Source of the DNA: JAAFIP01 sp043777795
Lineage (GTDB): Bacteria > Pseudomonadota > Gammaproteobacteria > Burkholderiales > Burkholderiaceae_C
DNA: 13,188 nucleotides
Direction: 5' to 3'
NCBI GenBank assembly: GCA_043777795.1
Contig: JAYWHJ010000046.1
Coordinates: 1 to 13,188 of the forward strand
Shown here piece after piece: positions 1-6,473 of the stretch. The position numbers and the translations under genes are program-made. The notes beneath the pieces were generated by a model that searched no databases, was not told the origin of the DNA, and saw only the letters and a list, made by a program, of their open reading frames with translations. Numbering within the stretch: position 1 is the first letter of the stretch; each line of letters begins with the position of its first letter.

Positions 1-1059
1 GCTGGCCATGCCTGCGGGTACCGCGACCACCACCGGCGACACGCTGCCCAGCTTGGCCAAGGGCCCGGTGCCCTTCCAGACTCGAGGGGTAGCCACTGGC
101 TGGTTGGCTTCAAACAATTTGACGGCGTCGAAGGCGGTGTAACCCCAGTTGAGCAGTTTTTGGCTCTCGTTTGCACGAGCGTTCTCGTTGGCCGTGCCCA
201 GCACGACGCTGAGTAAGCGGCGCGGGCCGACGCTGGCAATGTCGCGCTTGGCTGTGGCGATCAGACAGTAGCCTGCGGCCTCGGTGTGGCCGGTTTTCAA
301 GCCATCCACACTGGGGTCGCGAAACAGCAGCAAATTGCGGTTGGTGTCGTTGGCCACCGGCGAGCCTTCGAGTCGGTATTTTTTAAGCGCGTAATACGGC
401 GTGTAGGCAGGGAACTCGCGCAGCAGTTGCGTGGCCAACAGGCCCAGGTCGCGGGCGGTAGTGGTGTGGCCCGCTTCAGTCAGGCCTTCAGGATTTTTAA
501 ACACCGTTTTGTGCATGCCCAGCACTTTGGCCTGCTCGTTCATCAGCTGCACAAAGCGCTCTACGCTGCCCGCTACGCCCTCGGCAAGCGCAACAGTGGC
601 GTCGTTGCCCGACTGCACGATCATCCCTTTGATCAAGTCTTCTACAGGCACCTTCATCTTGGGGTCGATGAACATGCGCGACCCGGGCATTTTCCACGCG
701 CGCTCACTGACGCTCAAGGCTTGCTTGAGGTCGATTTTTTTGGCGCGCAGAGCATCGAACACGATGTAGGCGGTCATCAGCTTGGTCAGCGATGCGGGCT
801 CAATCGGGTTGTCAGCGTCTTTCTCGGCGAGCACTTGGTTGGCGGTGATGTCGATCAGCAGGTAAGCCTTGGCCGCGATGATGGGGGCTTGCGGCTGGAC
901 TGGCGTATTGGCTGCGCCGGACGCCGCGGTGACGCTGGCAGTGGTCGTCGCGGCGCGGGCCATGCCAGCCGGCCCCCACACGCTGCTGATCACGATGAGG
1001 CCGCTTAGGAGAACGGGGAAGGTCAGGGCAGGCAGGACACAATGCGGTGCAAATTTCAT
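1..1059 (-). CDS. dacC: D-alanyl-D-alanine carboxypeptidase (PBP5/6 type), 3' end outside window
   Basis: A serine peptidase of family S11 that removes the terminal D-alanine from peptidoglycan pentapeptides in the periplasm, limiting cross-linking. The 353 residues present contain all three penicillin-binding motifs: SLTK at 90-93 (S90 is the acyl-enzyme nucleophile), SGN at 150-152, and KTG at 255-257. The N-terminus (MKF, hydrophobic stretch to about residue 29, then AGMARA before ATTTAS) is a Sec signal peptide with probable cleavage after A36, which supports the ATG at 1059. The start of the C-terminal beta-rich domain is visible before the edge; the membrane-anchoring helix expected for this family would lie outside. 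It is 43 bp downstream of the hydrolase gene, so probably co-transcribed. A weak four-pair hairpin at 1099-1109 over the hydrolase stop, followed by a T-rich run, might reduce read-through. Whether to name it dacA or dacC cannot be decided here. Confidence 0.93.
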   Translation of the reverse strand, partial: MKFAPHCVLPALTFPVLLSGLIVISSVWGPAGMARAATTTASVTAASGAANTPVQPQAPIIAAKAYLLIDITANQVLAEKDADNPIEPASLTKLMTAYIVFDALRAKKIDLKQALSVSERAWKMPGSRMFIDPKMKVPVEDLIKGMIVQSGNDATVALAEGVAGSVERFVQLMNEQAKVLGMHKTVFKNPEGLTEAGHTTTARDLGLLATQLLREFPAYTPYYALKKYRLEGSPVANDTNRNLLLFRDPSVDGLKTGHTEAAGYCLIATAKRDIASVGPRRLLSVVLGTANENARANESQKLLNWGYTAFDAVKLFEANQPVATPRVWKGTGPLAKLGSVSPVVVAVPAGMAS

Positions 1060-1102
1060 GGAGAGGCAAACGGGTAAAAATAATAAAAAAAGTCGTGCGG
1101 CG

Positions 1103-1735
1103 TTACGCCATCAGGTGGCGCACTACCAATGATTTGAGTAATGGCAATTGTCCGTGAAAGAAGTGCGCGCCTGCTGGAATCACCGTAACCGGAAGTAGCT
1201 GGGGACGTGCCCAGTCCATCACGCTGGCCAGCGGCACGGTGTCATCGTGCTCGCCATGGATGACCAAGGTGCTTTCGTGTAGCGCGGGGTCAATGGGGGC
1301 GACTGCAAAGCGGGATGCCGCTGTGCCTACAAACACTATTTTCTCCAGCGTATTGCGCTGTGCGGCCTGTGCCAACACTTGGGAGGCCACAAAGGTGCCA
1401 AAGGAAAACCCGGCCAGGCACAGCGCCGTGCCAGCAGCACAGCTTTGTTCCAGCACGGCGCGCAGGTCATCCGCTTCGCCGCGGCCTTCGTCATGGCGGC
1501 CTGCGCTGGTGCCTACGCCGCGAAAATTAAAGCGCAGCGCTGTCCAGCCCGTTTGCACAAAGGCGCGCGCCATGGTTTGCACTACCTTGTTGTCCATGGT
1601 GCCGCCAAACAGCGGATGCGGGTGGGTGATGATGGCCAGGCCACGCGAGGGCTGGCCGCCCTCAGGCAGGTCGCGCAGCGCCTGGATGGCGCCTGCTGCG
1701 CCTTGCAATTGGAGTTTCTCGGTGTGGGAGTTCAT
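1103..1735 (-). CDS. alpha/beta hydrolase (COG2945-like)
   Basis: A 210-residue cytoplasmic alpha/beta-hydrolase of the small COG2945 type, substrate unknown. Visible family marks: the oxyanion-region motif HPHPLFGGTMDNKVV at about 38-52, FNFRGVGTSAG at 69-79, the nucleophile elbow GFSFG at 109-113 (S111), an acid in GEHDDTVP at 161-168 (D164 or D165), and the histidine in AHFFHG (H191 or H194). The triad is therefore intact. No signal peptide is seen. I chose the ATG at 1735 because its product matches the normal start of this family (MNSHTEKLQLQ); the frame can extend to a TTG at 1768, but that adds 11 unconserved-looking residues with no ribosome site. It lies 117 bp downstream of the ferredoxin gene, with an intergenic repeat between, and 43 bp upstream of the carboxypeptidase. 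Close relatives are often annotated as dienelactone-hydrolase-like; I would not assign a substrate. Confidence 0.86.
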   Translation of the reverse strand: MNSHTEKLQLQGAAGAIQALRDLPEGGQPSRGLAIITHPHPLFGGTMDNKVVQTMARAFVQTGWTALRFNFRGVGTSAGRHDEGRGEADDLRAVLEQSCAAGTALCLAGFSFGTFVASQVLAQAAQRNTLEKIVFVGTAASRFAVAPIDPALHESTLVIHGEHDDTVPLASVMDWARPQLLPVTVIPAGAHFFHGQLPLLKSLVVRHLMA

Positions 1736-1795
1736 GGGGTAAGCGTGCCGGGCAGGTGCGTAGAGCAATCAGCGCAGGTAAATAAAGCTATATAT

Positions 1796-1840
1796 TTTAT
1801 AGCTTCTGCCGCAATATTCTATTGGGCTTGTAGCCAAAAA
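1796..1840. repeat. short intergenic repeat, copy 1
   Basis: A 45-bp AT-richer segment in the gap between the hydrolase and ferredoxin genes. It aligns with 5283-5328: both read TTTA, TAGCT, a variable four bases, CCGCAATATT, Y, TATTG, S, GCT, and end in a short A-run. An 8-bp inverted repeat (AAGCTATA at 1785-1792 and TATAGCTT at 1798-1805, 5-base loop) overlaps its left end. It resembles a small dispersed intergenic element I associate with Comamonadaceae genomes (core like TAGCTNCTNGCGC...GCGCTNNAGGCC); that link is from memory. It may form a hairpin in the mRNA between the two genes. Confidence 0.6.
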
Positions 1841-1852
1841 CACATCAATTTA

Positions 1853-2248
1853 TCACTTGCCCAAGTGTGCCGGCGTGCGCAGGCGTTCCACCACCACGCC
1901 GTTTTTCAGGTGCGACTCGACGATCTCGTCAATGTCATCCGTATCGACATAGCTGTACCACACCGCATCGGGGTACACCACGCACACCGGGCCGGCGGCG
2001 CAGCGGTCCAGGCAGCCGGCTTTGTTGACGCGCACTTTCCCTGGGCCGCTCAGGCCAGCTGTCTTGACGGCGTCTTTGCAATGTTTGGCAGCATCTGCAG
2101 CGCGGTGGTTAGCGCAAGAGTCTTCGCCTGCGGCGCGCGCATTGGTGCAAAAGAAGATGTGGCGTTGGTAGTAGCCCGGGGCAGTGCCCGCAGACGGTGT
2201 AGCTGCCGCAAAAGAGGGTGAGGTGCTGGAAGTGGGGGTAGATGTCAT
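1853..2248 (-). CDS. thioredoxin-like [2Fe-2S] ferredoxin
   Basis: A 131-residue cytoplasmic electron carrier of the thioredoxin-fold [2Fe-2S] ferredoxin family (related to the NuoE subunit domain and to the Aquifex/Azotobacter-type ferredoxins). After a Ser/Thr/Ala-rich, probably disordered N-terminus of about 25 residues comes the fold start YYQRHIFFC. Cysteines are at 34, 45, 57, 79, 83 and 89. The family cluster ligands correspond to C34, C45 and the C79-x3-C83 pair (GCLDRC), followed by the typical GPVCVVYPDAVWY segment at about 87-98. The redox partner is unknown. The ATG at 2248 lies only 9 bp past the VanZ gene stop, indicating one transcription unit, yet the TAA of the VanZ gene forms part of a TAAAAT hexamer six bases before this ATG, so it may also have its own promoter. 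There is no Shine-Dalgarno sequence. Confidence 0.88.
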   Translation of the reverse strand: MTSTPTSSTSPSFAAATPSAGTAPGYYQRHIFFCTNARAAGEDSCANHRAADAAKHCKDAVKTAGLSGPGKVRVNKAGCLDRCAAGPVCVVYPDAVWYSYVDTDDIDEIVESHLKNGVVVERLRTPAHLGK

Positions 2249-2260
2249 GGGGTGATTTTA
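2249..2260 (-). promoter_or_regulatory. possible leaderless -10 element of the ferredoxin gene
   Basis: On the minus strand TAAAAT (2255-2260) is followed by CACCCC and the ATG at 2248. TAAAAT matches the sigma-70 -10 consensus at five of six positions, and a six-base gap would place the transcript start at or next to the A of ATG. No good -35 box is seen at 16-18 bp, so this rests on the -10 and on the same arrangement recurring at other genes in the window. Confidence 0.35.
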
Positions 2261-3364
2261 TCGGGCTGCATCGCTGCGCTGGGACAACTTTTGAATAGCC
2301 ACCAAGACGGCCACATACGGCCATAACCAGCCCAGCCATTGCGCCAGGCCGTGAAAGCGGATGAAGCGGCCTTGTTCCCAGCCTTGCAGCGTTTGCGCAA
2401 AATACGGCGTACTGGGCACCAGATTGACCAAGCTGAGCTGCCACACCAGCGCCACCAGCAGCCATGCCAGACAAGCCCGTTGCGCCAAGCCCATGCACAG
2501 TATGGCAATGGCCACGCCGCAGGCCAGACCAATCCATACCGGCAAGTTGGCCCAGGCCCAAGCCGATTCGGGGCCGTAACTCAAGGTGGCTGACAAACCG
2601 CTGGCTAACATCGCAAAAGCGCACAGTACGATGAAGAATCTAAGGCGTTTGGCCCAGTCCTCGATGATGGCGTAGCCCAGCAAACAAGGCGCCAACAAAC
2701 CCAAGGCTACGCACACCACCTCGCTCACCGGGGCCATGGGTTGCAGCTCTAGCGAGCGCACCGGCAGCCACTGCAAAAATGGGGTGTTGGCAAACACATT
2801 TTCGACCAAGGTTTCCAGCCGCTCAAACACTTGCCCCAGCCCAAAAGGCACTGCGGGAGGAAACAGCAAAGCCGCAGGCCAGGTGGCTAGCAATACGATG
2901 CTGGTGCGCGCCTCGCGTACAAACCAGCGTCTGCGAAATCGGCTCCAGTGGTCGATCGCGCCCAGTGCCTCCATGGCACTTGCCAGCAATGCACCGGCCA
3001 ACGCGCCACCCGTATTGAGCAGCCAGTCCGACAATGCGGGAACCCGCTGGGGCAGGTAGGTTTGCAATGCCTCCAGGCACAGCGAGAAGGCACTGGCTGC
3101 CAAGGTCACCCATATCACGGGACGTGGAATGAAGGTGGCGCGCAGCAGGGCCAAGGTCGACAAAAAGCCCAAGGGCCCGTAGCCCAGAAAATTGGCTGCC
3201 GTGTCAAATTGGCTCCAGTAGCGGGGCCAGGGTGCGGTGATAAATTCAAAGACCCCTACGCCTTGGTCACGCCACTGGCTAAAGGGGTACAGGCTGGCGT
3301 AGGCAATCAGCGCTGCAAACAGCAAAGCAAATAATGTGGCCGAACTTCGATGGGGCTGCTGCAT
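2258..3364 (-). CDS. VanZ-family integral membrane protein, long form
   Basis: A 368-residue polytopic inner-membrane protein. Residues about 9-132 form a VanZ-like domain: a first membrane helix (9-27), FDTAANFLGYGPLGFL around 53-68, then the diagnostic cluster SLCLEALQTYLPQR (94-107; E98, Q101) and SDWLLNTGG (112-120; D113, N117). VanZ is named after the teicoplanin-resistance accessory protein, but most family members have no known role. About 230 further residues add roughly six hydrophobic segments (near 153-173, 212-235, 240-262, 272-292, 296-318, 343-360) that I cannot assign, so this is more than twice the size of a minimal VanZ protein. It follows the hemJ stop after 45 bp and precedes the ferredoxin gene by 9 bp. 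No ribosome-binding site is evident before the ATG. Function in this locus (envelope or otherwise) is open. Confidence 0.85.
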   Translation of the reverse strand: MQQPHRSSATLFALLFAALIAYASLYPFSQWRDQGVGVFEFITAPWPRYWSQFDTAANFLGYGPLGFLSTLALLRATFIPRPVIWVTLAASAFSLCLEALQTYLPQRVPALSDWLLNTGGALAGALLASAMEALGAIDHWSRFRRRWFVREARTSIVLLATWPAALLFPPAVPFGLGQVFERLETLVENVFANTPFLQWLPVRSLELQPMAPVSEVVCVALGLLAPCLLGYAIIEDWAKRLRFFIVLCAFAMLASGLSATLSYGPESAWAWANLPVWIGLACGVAIAILCMGLAQRACLAWLLVALVWQLSLVNLVPSTPYFAQTLQGWEQGRFIRFHGLAQWLGWLWPYVAVLVAIQKLSQRSDAAR

Positions 3365-3409
3365 GAGGATGTGCCGATACGCCTTGGTGCAGCTTTGACG
3401 GTGGCCGCT

Positions 3410-3850
3410 TTAAAAGGGCTTGACGACAACCAGGATCACCGCAGCAGTGAGCAGCACCACCGGCACCTCGTTGAACCAGCGGTACCACACGTGCGTACGG
3501 GTATTGGTGCCTTGCTCAAACTTGCGCAGCAGCACACTGCACGCGTGGTGGTAACCGATAGCCAGCAGCACAATGAAGAGCTTGGCATGCATCCAGCCAT
3601 TGCCGGGGCCTTTGCCAATGCCGTAACCCAGCCACAGCCAAAGCCCGAGGCCCAGAGCGGGCACCGCCAGCAGCGACATAAAACGCAGTAGCTTGCGGGC
3701 CATCAGCAGCAAGCGCAGGCCCTCTGCAGGCGCGCTGTTGGTCAGGTCAGCCTGCACCTGGGCCAGGTTGACGAAGATGCGTGGCAAGTAAAATAAGCCG
3801 GCAAACCAGCTAGTGACAAAAATAATGTGAAAGGCTTTAACCCAGAGCAT
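3410..3850 (-). CDS. hemJ: protoporphyrinogen IX oxidase HemJ
   Basis: A 146-residue inner-membrane protein of the HemJ family (formerly UPF0093, CopD-related), the enzyme that oxidises protoporphyrinogen IX to protoporphyrin IX in many bacteria lacking HemG/HemY. Visible marks: MLWVKAFHIIFVTSWFAGLF at the N-terminus (K5, H8), YLPRIFVNLA with R24, WMHAK at 86-90 (H88, K90), YHH at 100-102, and YRWFNEVP at 123-130. Four hydrophobic segments (about 4-22, 58-78, 86-104, 128-144) fit the family. The frame is open up to an ATG at 3955, but those extra 35 residues are encoded by the terminator hairpin of the upstream RNA and do not resemble HemJ, so I place the start at 3850, the normal family N-terminus. 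It heads the minus-strand gene series and is divergent from hemB, another heme-pathway gene; the 408 bp between them hold a probable small RNA. Confidence 0.9.
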   Translation of the reverse strand: MLWVKAFHIIFVTSWFAGLFYLPRIFVNLAQVQADLTNSAPAEGLRLLLMARKLLRFMSLLAVPALGLGLWLWLGYGIGKGPGNGWMHAKLFIVLLAIGYHHACSVLLRKFEQGTNTRTHVWYRWFNEVPVVLLTAAVILVVVKPF

Positions 3851-3862
3851 GGGGCAAGTGTA
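3851..3862 (-). promoter_or_regulatory. possible leaderless -10 element of hemJ
   Basis: On the minus strand TACACT (3857-3862; four of six matches to TATAAT) is followed by TGCCCC and the hemJ ATG. No convincing -35 is seen. If functional it would let hemJ be transcribed independently of the terminator located about 55 bp upstream; otherwise hemJ would depend on read-through of that terminator. Confidence 0.3.
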
Positions 3863-3903
3863 TGCCAATCGCCTCGCCCACTGACTGAGCAACATGCCCA
3901 GGC

Positions 3904-3930
3904 AAAAAAAAGCCCCAGTCAAGCTGGGGC
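3904..3930 (-). terminator. intrinsic terminator (minus strand)
   Basis: A perfect 7-bp GC-rich stem (GCCCCAG / CTGGGGC, arms 3924-3930 and 3912-3918) with a 5-base loop, followed on the minus strand by eight consecutive T (3904-3911). This is a textbook rho-independent terminator for leftward transcription. It sits upstream of hemJ rather than after any protein gene, which is why a small RNA or an attenuator is proposed. Confidence 0.85.
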
Positions 3931-4003
3931 AGGAAGCCTTTTTGCTGTCACACATTGAGGCACCCGCTCAGGGAGGAAAAGCGGGAAGCGGCGAACCGCT
4001 CAC
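3904..4003 (-). ncRNA. putative ~100-nt small RNA (or attenuated hemJ leader)
   Basis: No protein gene fits this stretch, but it has the parts of an independent short transcript: a sigma-70-like promoter (4009-4037), a predicted start near 4003, a stable 5' hairpin (3981-4006; 11 pairs with one mismatch and one G-U, capped by UUCG), a pyrimidine-rich single-stranded stretch that includes CCUCCC (3971-3976), a potentially unpaired A-rich segment near 3935-3955, and an intrinsic terminator with eight U (3904-3930). CCUCCC is complementary to the Shine-Dalgarno core. The segment at 3980-3985 (CCCGCU in the RNA) can instead pair with AGCGGG at 3963-3968, putting CCUCCC into an 11-nt hairpin loop; this excludes the 5' hairpin. 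Signatures of 6S RNA and of SRP RNA are absent. The alternative is a hemJ 5' leader whose terminator attenuates hemJ, which starts 54 bp downstream. The 5' end is an estimate. Confidence 0.55.
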
Positions 4004-4006
4004 CGC
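3981..4006 (-). other. UUCG-capped hairpin at the 5' end of the putative small RNA
   Basis: On the minus strand the arms GCGGTGAGCGG and CCGCTTCCCGC flank a TTCG tetraloop. Ten of eleven positions can pair (one U-C mismatch, one G-U). UUCG closed by a G-C type stem is an unusually stable RNA tetraloop. Its position, immediately after the predicted transcript start, would protect the 5' end. Confidence 0.6.
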
Positions 4007-4008
4007 GT

Positions 4009-4037
4009 AATGTAACAAAGCGCAAGGCCCTTTTCAA
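4009..4037 (-). promoter_or_regulatory. sigma-70 promoter reading toward hemJ
   Basis: On the minus strand TTGAAA (4032-4037; five of six matches to TTGACA) and TACATT (4009-4014; four of six matches to TATAAT) are separated by exactly 17 bp. The predicted transcript start is near 4002-4003. It is the best -35/-10 pair I found in the window. Confidence 0.6.
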
Positions 4038-4053
4038 GCACTTTTAAAGTGAA

Positions 4054-4085
4054 AAATGGCTAACAGTCATCACTGTTAGCCATTT
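4054..4085 (-). terminator. perfect 14-bp inverted repeat, terminator-like on the minus strand
   Basis: AAATGGCTAACAGT (4054-4067) and its exact reverse complement (4072-4085) enclose the 4-base loop CATC. On the minus strand the stem ends in five T (4052-4056, three of them within the stem), as in an intrinsic terminator; on the plus strand there are only three T. No minus-strand gene lies directly upstream, so it could end an antisense or small transcript from the hemB side, insulate the small-RNA promoter 17 bp away, or be a protein-binding palindrome. Its GC content is modest for a terminator stem. Confidence 0.45.
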
Positions 4086-4197
4086 AGTCTCGTGCGCGAC
4101 AATGTGTACGCTATTTGGCTAATGGTTTCTCCTGTGTTTTTCTCATTTCTCATTTGAATCACTGTAAATCTGCGATTTCAGCTCCATTCAGCGGTTT

Positions 4198-4252
4198 TAG
4201 AATTTCTGTTGAATGCGACACAAAGCCAGCAAGCCAAGCCTTGCGGCACAAT
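4198..4252 (+). promoter_or_regulatory. candidate hemB promoter elements
   Basis: Two weak candidates exist. TAGAAT (4198-4203, five of six matches to the -10 consensus) would give a leader of about 50 nt. CACAAT (4247-4252) lies six bases before the ATG and would give a leaderless transcript, like several other genes here. Neither has a clear -35 box at 16-18 bp. The remainder of 4086-4258 shows no open frame or structure I can name. Confidence 0.3.
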
Positions 4253-4258
4253 CGCAAC

Positions 4259-5266
<1,008 letters not shown>

Positions 5267-5282
5267 CACTTGACACTATTAA

Positions 5283-5328
5283 TTTAGTAGCTGCTACCGC
5301 AATATTTTATTGCGCTGCAGTCCTAAAA
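5283..5328. repeat. short intergenic repeat, copy 2
   Basis: Second copy of the element at 1796-1840, lying between hemB and corA. The shared core is TAGCT, CCGCAATATT, TATTG, GCT and a final A-run. Here CGCAATA (5298-5304) and TATTGCG (5308-5314) form a perfect 7-bp stem with a TTT loop, whereas copy 1 has a mismatch at the corresponding place. It may serve as the 3' end of the hemB transcript, although it has no proper T-run. Confidence 0.6.
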
Positions 5329-5368
5329 GACTTATAAATCCAATCCTATCCCCGACTGCACCTCCTGC

Positions 5369-5380
5369 AAGGACCCCGTG
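5369..5380 (+). promoter_or_regulatory. ribosome-binding site deciding the GTG start of corA
   Basis: AAGGA at 5369-5373 followed by four C and GTG. It is the only good Shine-Dalgarno sequence before a gene in this window and supports initiation at GTG 5378. Confidence 0.6.
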
Positions 5381-6451
5381 GCCTATTTCCTTCTGAACGC
5401 CCAAAACTCCCAGCGCCTGGACGCGCTACCGCAGACCTTGCCCGGCCAGGGTTTTGTATGGTGGTCGATCTCACGCACCGAGTTGGAGACGGGCTGGGCC
5501 GACTTTCAGGCGCAGCTGCAGCGCTTGGGCTTGGAGCCATTGATCGAGCTGCACCAGCAAGACCTCATCAACCCACAGCACCCCAGTCACTACGACTACA
5601 CCAGCCATTACGACATAGTGATTTTTCGCCGACTGTTGTTGGGCAGGGCAGACACCGGGCTAGAGCTGGCCAAAAATCCTAAAAAGACCGGTCCGACGAT
5701 TCTTCAGCAAATCGCCACCGTGCCAGTAGGCTTCTTGTTGTACGACCGACTGCTGGTTACCGTGCACAGCGATGCGTGCAGCACGGTCGACGACTTCACG
5801 CGCCGTGTCGGCAGCGATACCAACAGCCGCCGCCCGACCTCGCCTGCAGATCTGATGCTGCGGATGGTCAACACCATGGTGGACAGCTACCTGGAAATGC
5901 GCAAAACCCTCACCACGCAAATCGACCATTGGCAAACCGAGCTGCTGCACCCCAACACCCGCACCGTCAACTGGCGCGCCTTGCTGTCGGTGCGCAATGA
6001 GCTGCATGCGCTGGAAGATCTGTGCGATGAGCAGCATGACGCCATCCAGGAGTGGCTGGACACCTTACAGGAGCAACCACTGGGCGACGCCAGCAGCTTG
6101 CGCAATGAGCGCGACAACCTGGTGGCGCGCAGCCGCGATGTGATCGAACACATAGAGCGCGTCGTGCACCATGTGCGCCGGCTGGAGCAGTCGGCAGAGA
6201 CGGCTGTGCAAATCTACTTTGGCGCACAGAGCAACCGCACCAATAGCATCATGCGCACGCTCACTGCGGTGACGGCGGTGTTTTTGCCGCTCAACTTGAT
6301 CACTGGTTTTTTTGGGATGAACTTTGAGTTCATGCCCTTTATCCACAATAAAGCGGGTTTTTGGTGGGCGTTCGCTGCGATGGTGACGGTCGCCACCACA
6401 TTGGTCATCGTGTTCTGGCGCAAGCGCTATCTGGCACGCTCGCGCAGTTAG
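5378..6451 (+). CDS. corA: CorA-family divalent-cation (magnesium/cobalt) transporter
   Basis: A 357-residue inner-membrane channel of the CorA family, normally a pentamer that brings Mg2+ (and Co2+/Ni2+) into the cell. Residues 1-290 form the cytoplasmic funnel with long helices (for example 157-285, rich in charged residues). Two membrane helices lie at the C-terminus, about 293-312 and 328-347. The signature GMN is at 313-315 (FFGMNFEFMPF), followed by the short periplasmic loop and a basic C-terminal tail (WRKRYLARSRS). The start is GTG at 5378, preceded by AAGGA; the product begins MAYFLLNAQ. It lies 111 bp after hemB on the same strand with an intergenic repeat between, so co-transcription is uncertain. 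Its end faces the tetR end 22 bp away with no evident terminator hairpin. The acidic periplasmic loop typical of CorA (MPEL) is replaced by EFMPFIHNKAGF. Confidence 0.94.
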   Translation: MAYFLLNAQNSQRLDALPQTLPGQGFVWWSISRTELETGWADFQAQLQRLGLEPLIELHQQDLINPQHPSHYDYTSHYDIVIFRRLLLGRADTGLELAKNPKKTGPTILQQIATVPVGFLLYDRLLVTVHSDACSTVDDFTRRVGSDTNSRRPTSPADLMLRMVNTMVDSYLEMRKTLTTQIDHWQTELLHPNTRTVNWRALLSVRNELHALEDLCDEQHDAIQEWLDTLQEQPLGDASSLRNERDNLVARSRDVIEHIERVVHHVRRLEQSAETAVQIYFGAQSNRTNSIMRTLTAVTAVFLPLNLITGFFGMNFEFMPFIHNKAGFWWAFAAMVTVATTLVIVFWRKRYLARSRS

Positions 6452-6473
6452 CCGCGGCTTGGCGCACCGTGCA

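Noticed and set aside
286..1008. 240-codon plus-strand frame over the carboxypeptidase gene
   Set aside because: Antisense to dacC, which carries all three active-site motifs; the plus-strand product has no recognisable domain.
1099..1109. GGCG-TTA-CGCC hairpin as terminator between the hydrolase gene and dacC
   Set aside because: Only four pairs, with the T-run seven bases away; too weak to call a terminator on its own.
1379..2221. 280-codon plus-strand frame across the hydrolase and ferredoxin genes
   Set aside because: Runs antisense to two motif-confirmed genes and through the intergenic repeat; composition is unlike a real protein.
3851..3955. 35-residue N-terminal extension of HemJ from an ATG at 3955
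   Set aside because: The extension would be encoded by an intrinsic terminator hairpin and its T-run, and HemJ proteins normally begin at MLWVKAFH.
3904..4003. 6S RNA or SRP (4.5S) RNA as identity of the small RNA
   Set aside because: Too short and without the closing stem and central bubble of 6S; lacks the conserved GGAAG...AGCAGCC apical loop of SRP RNA.
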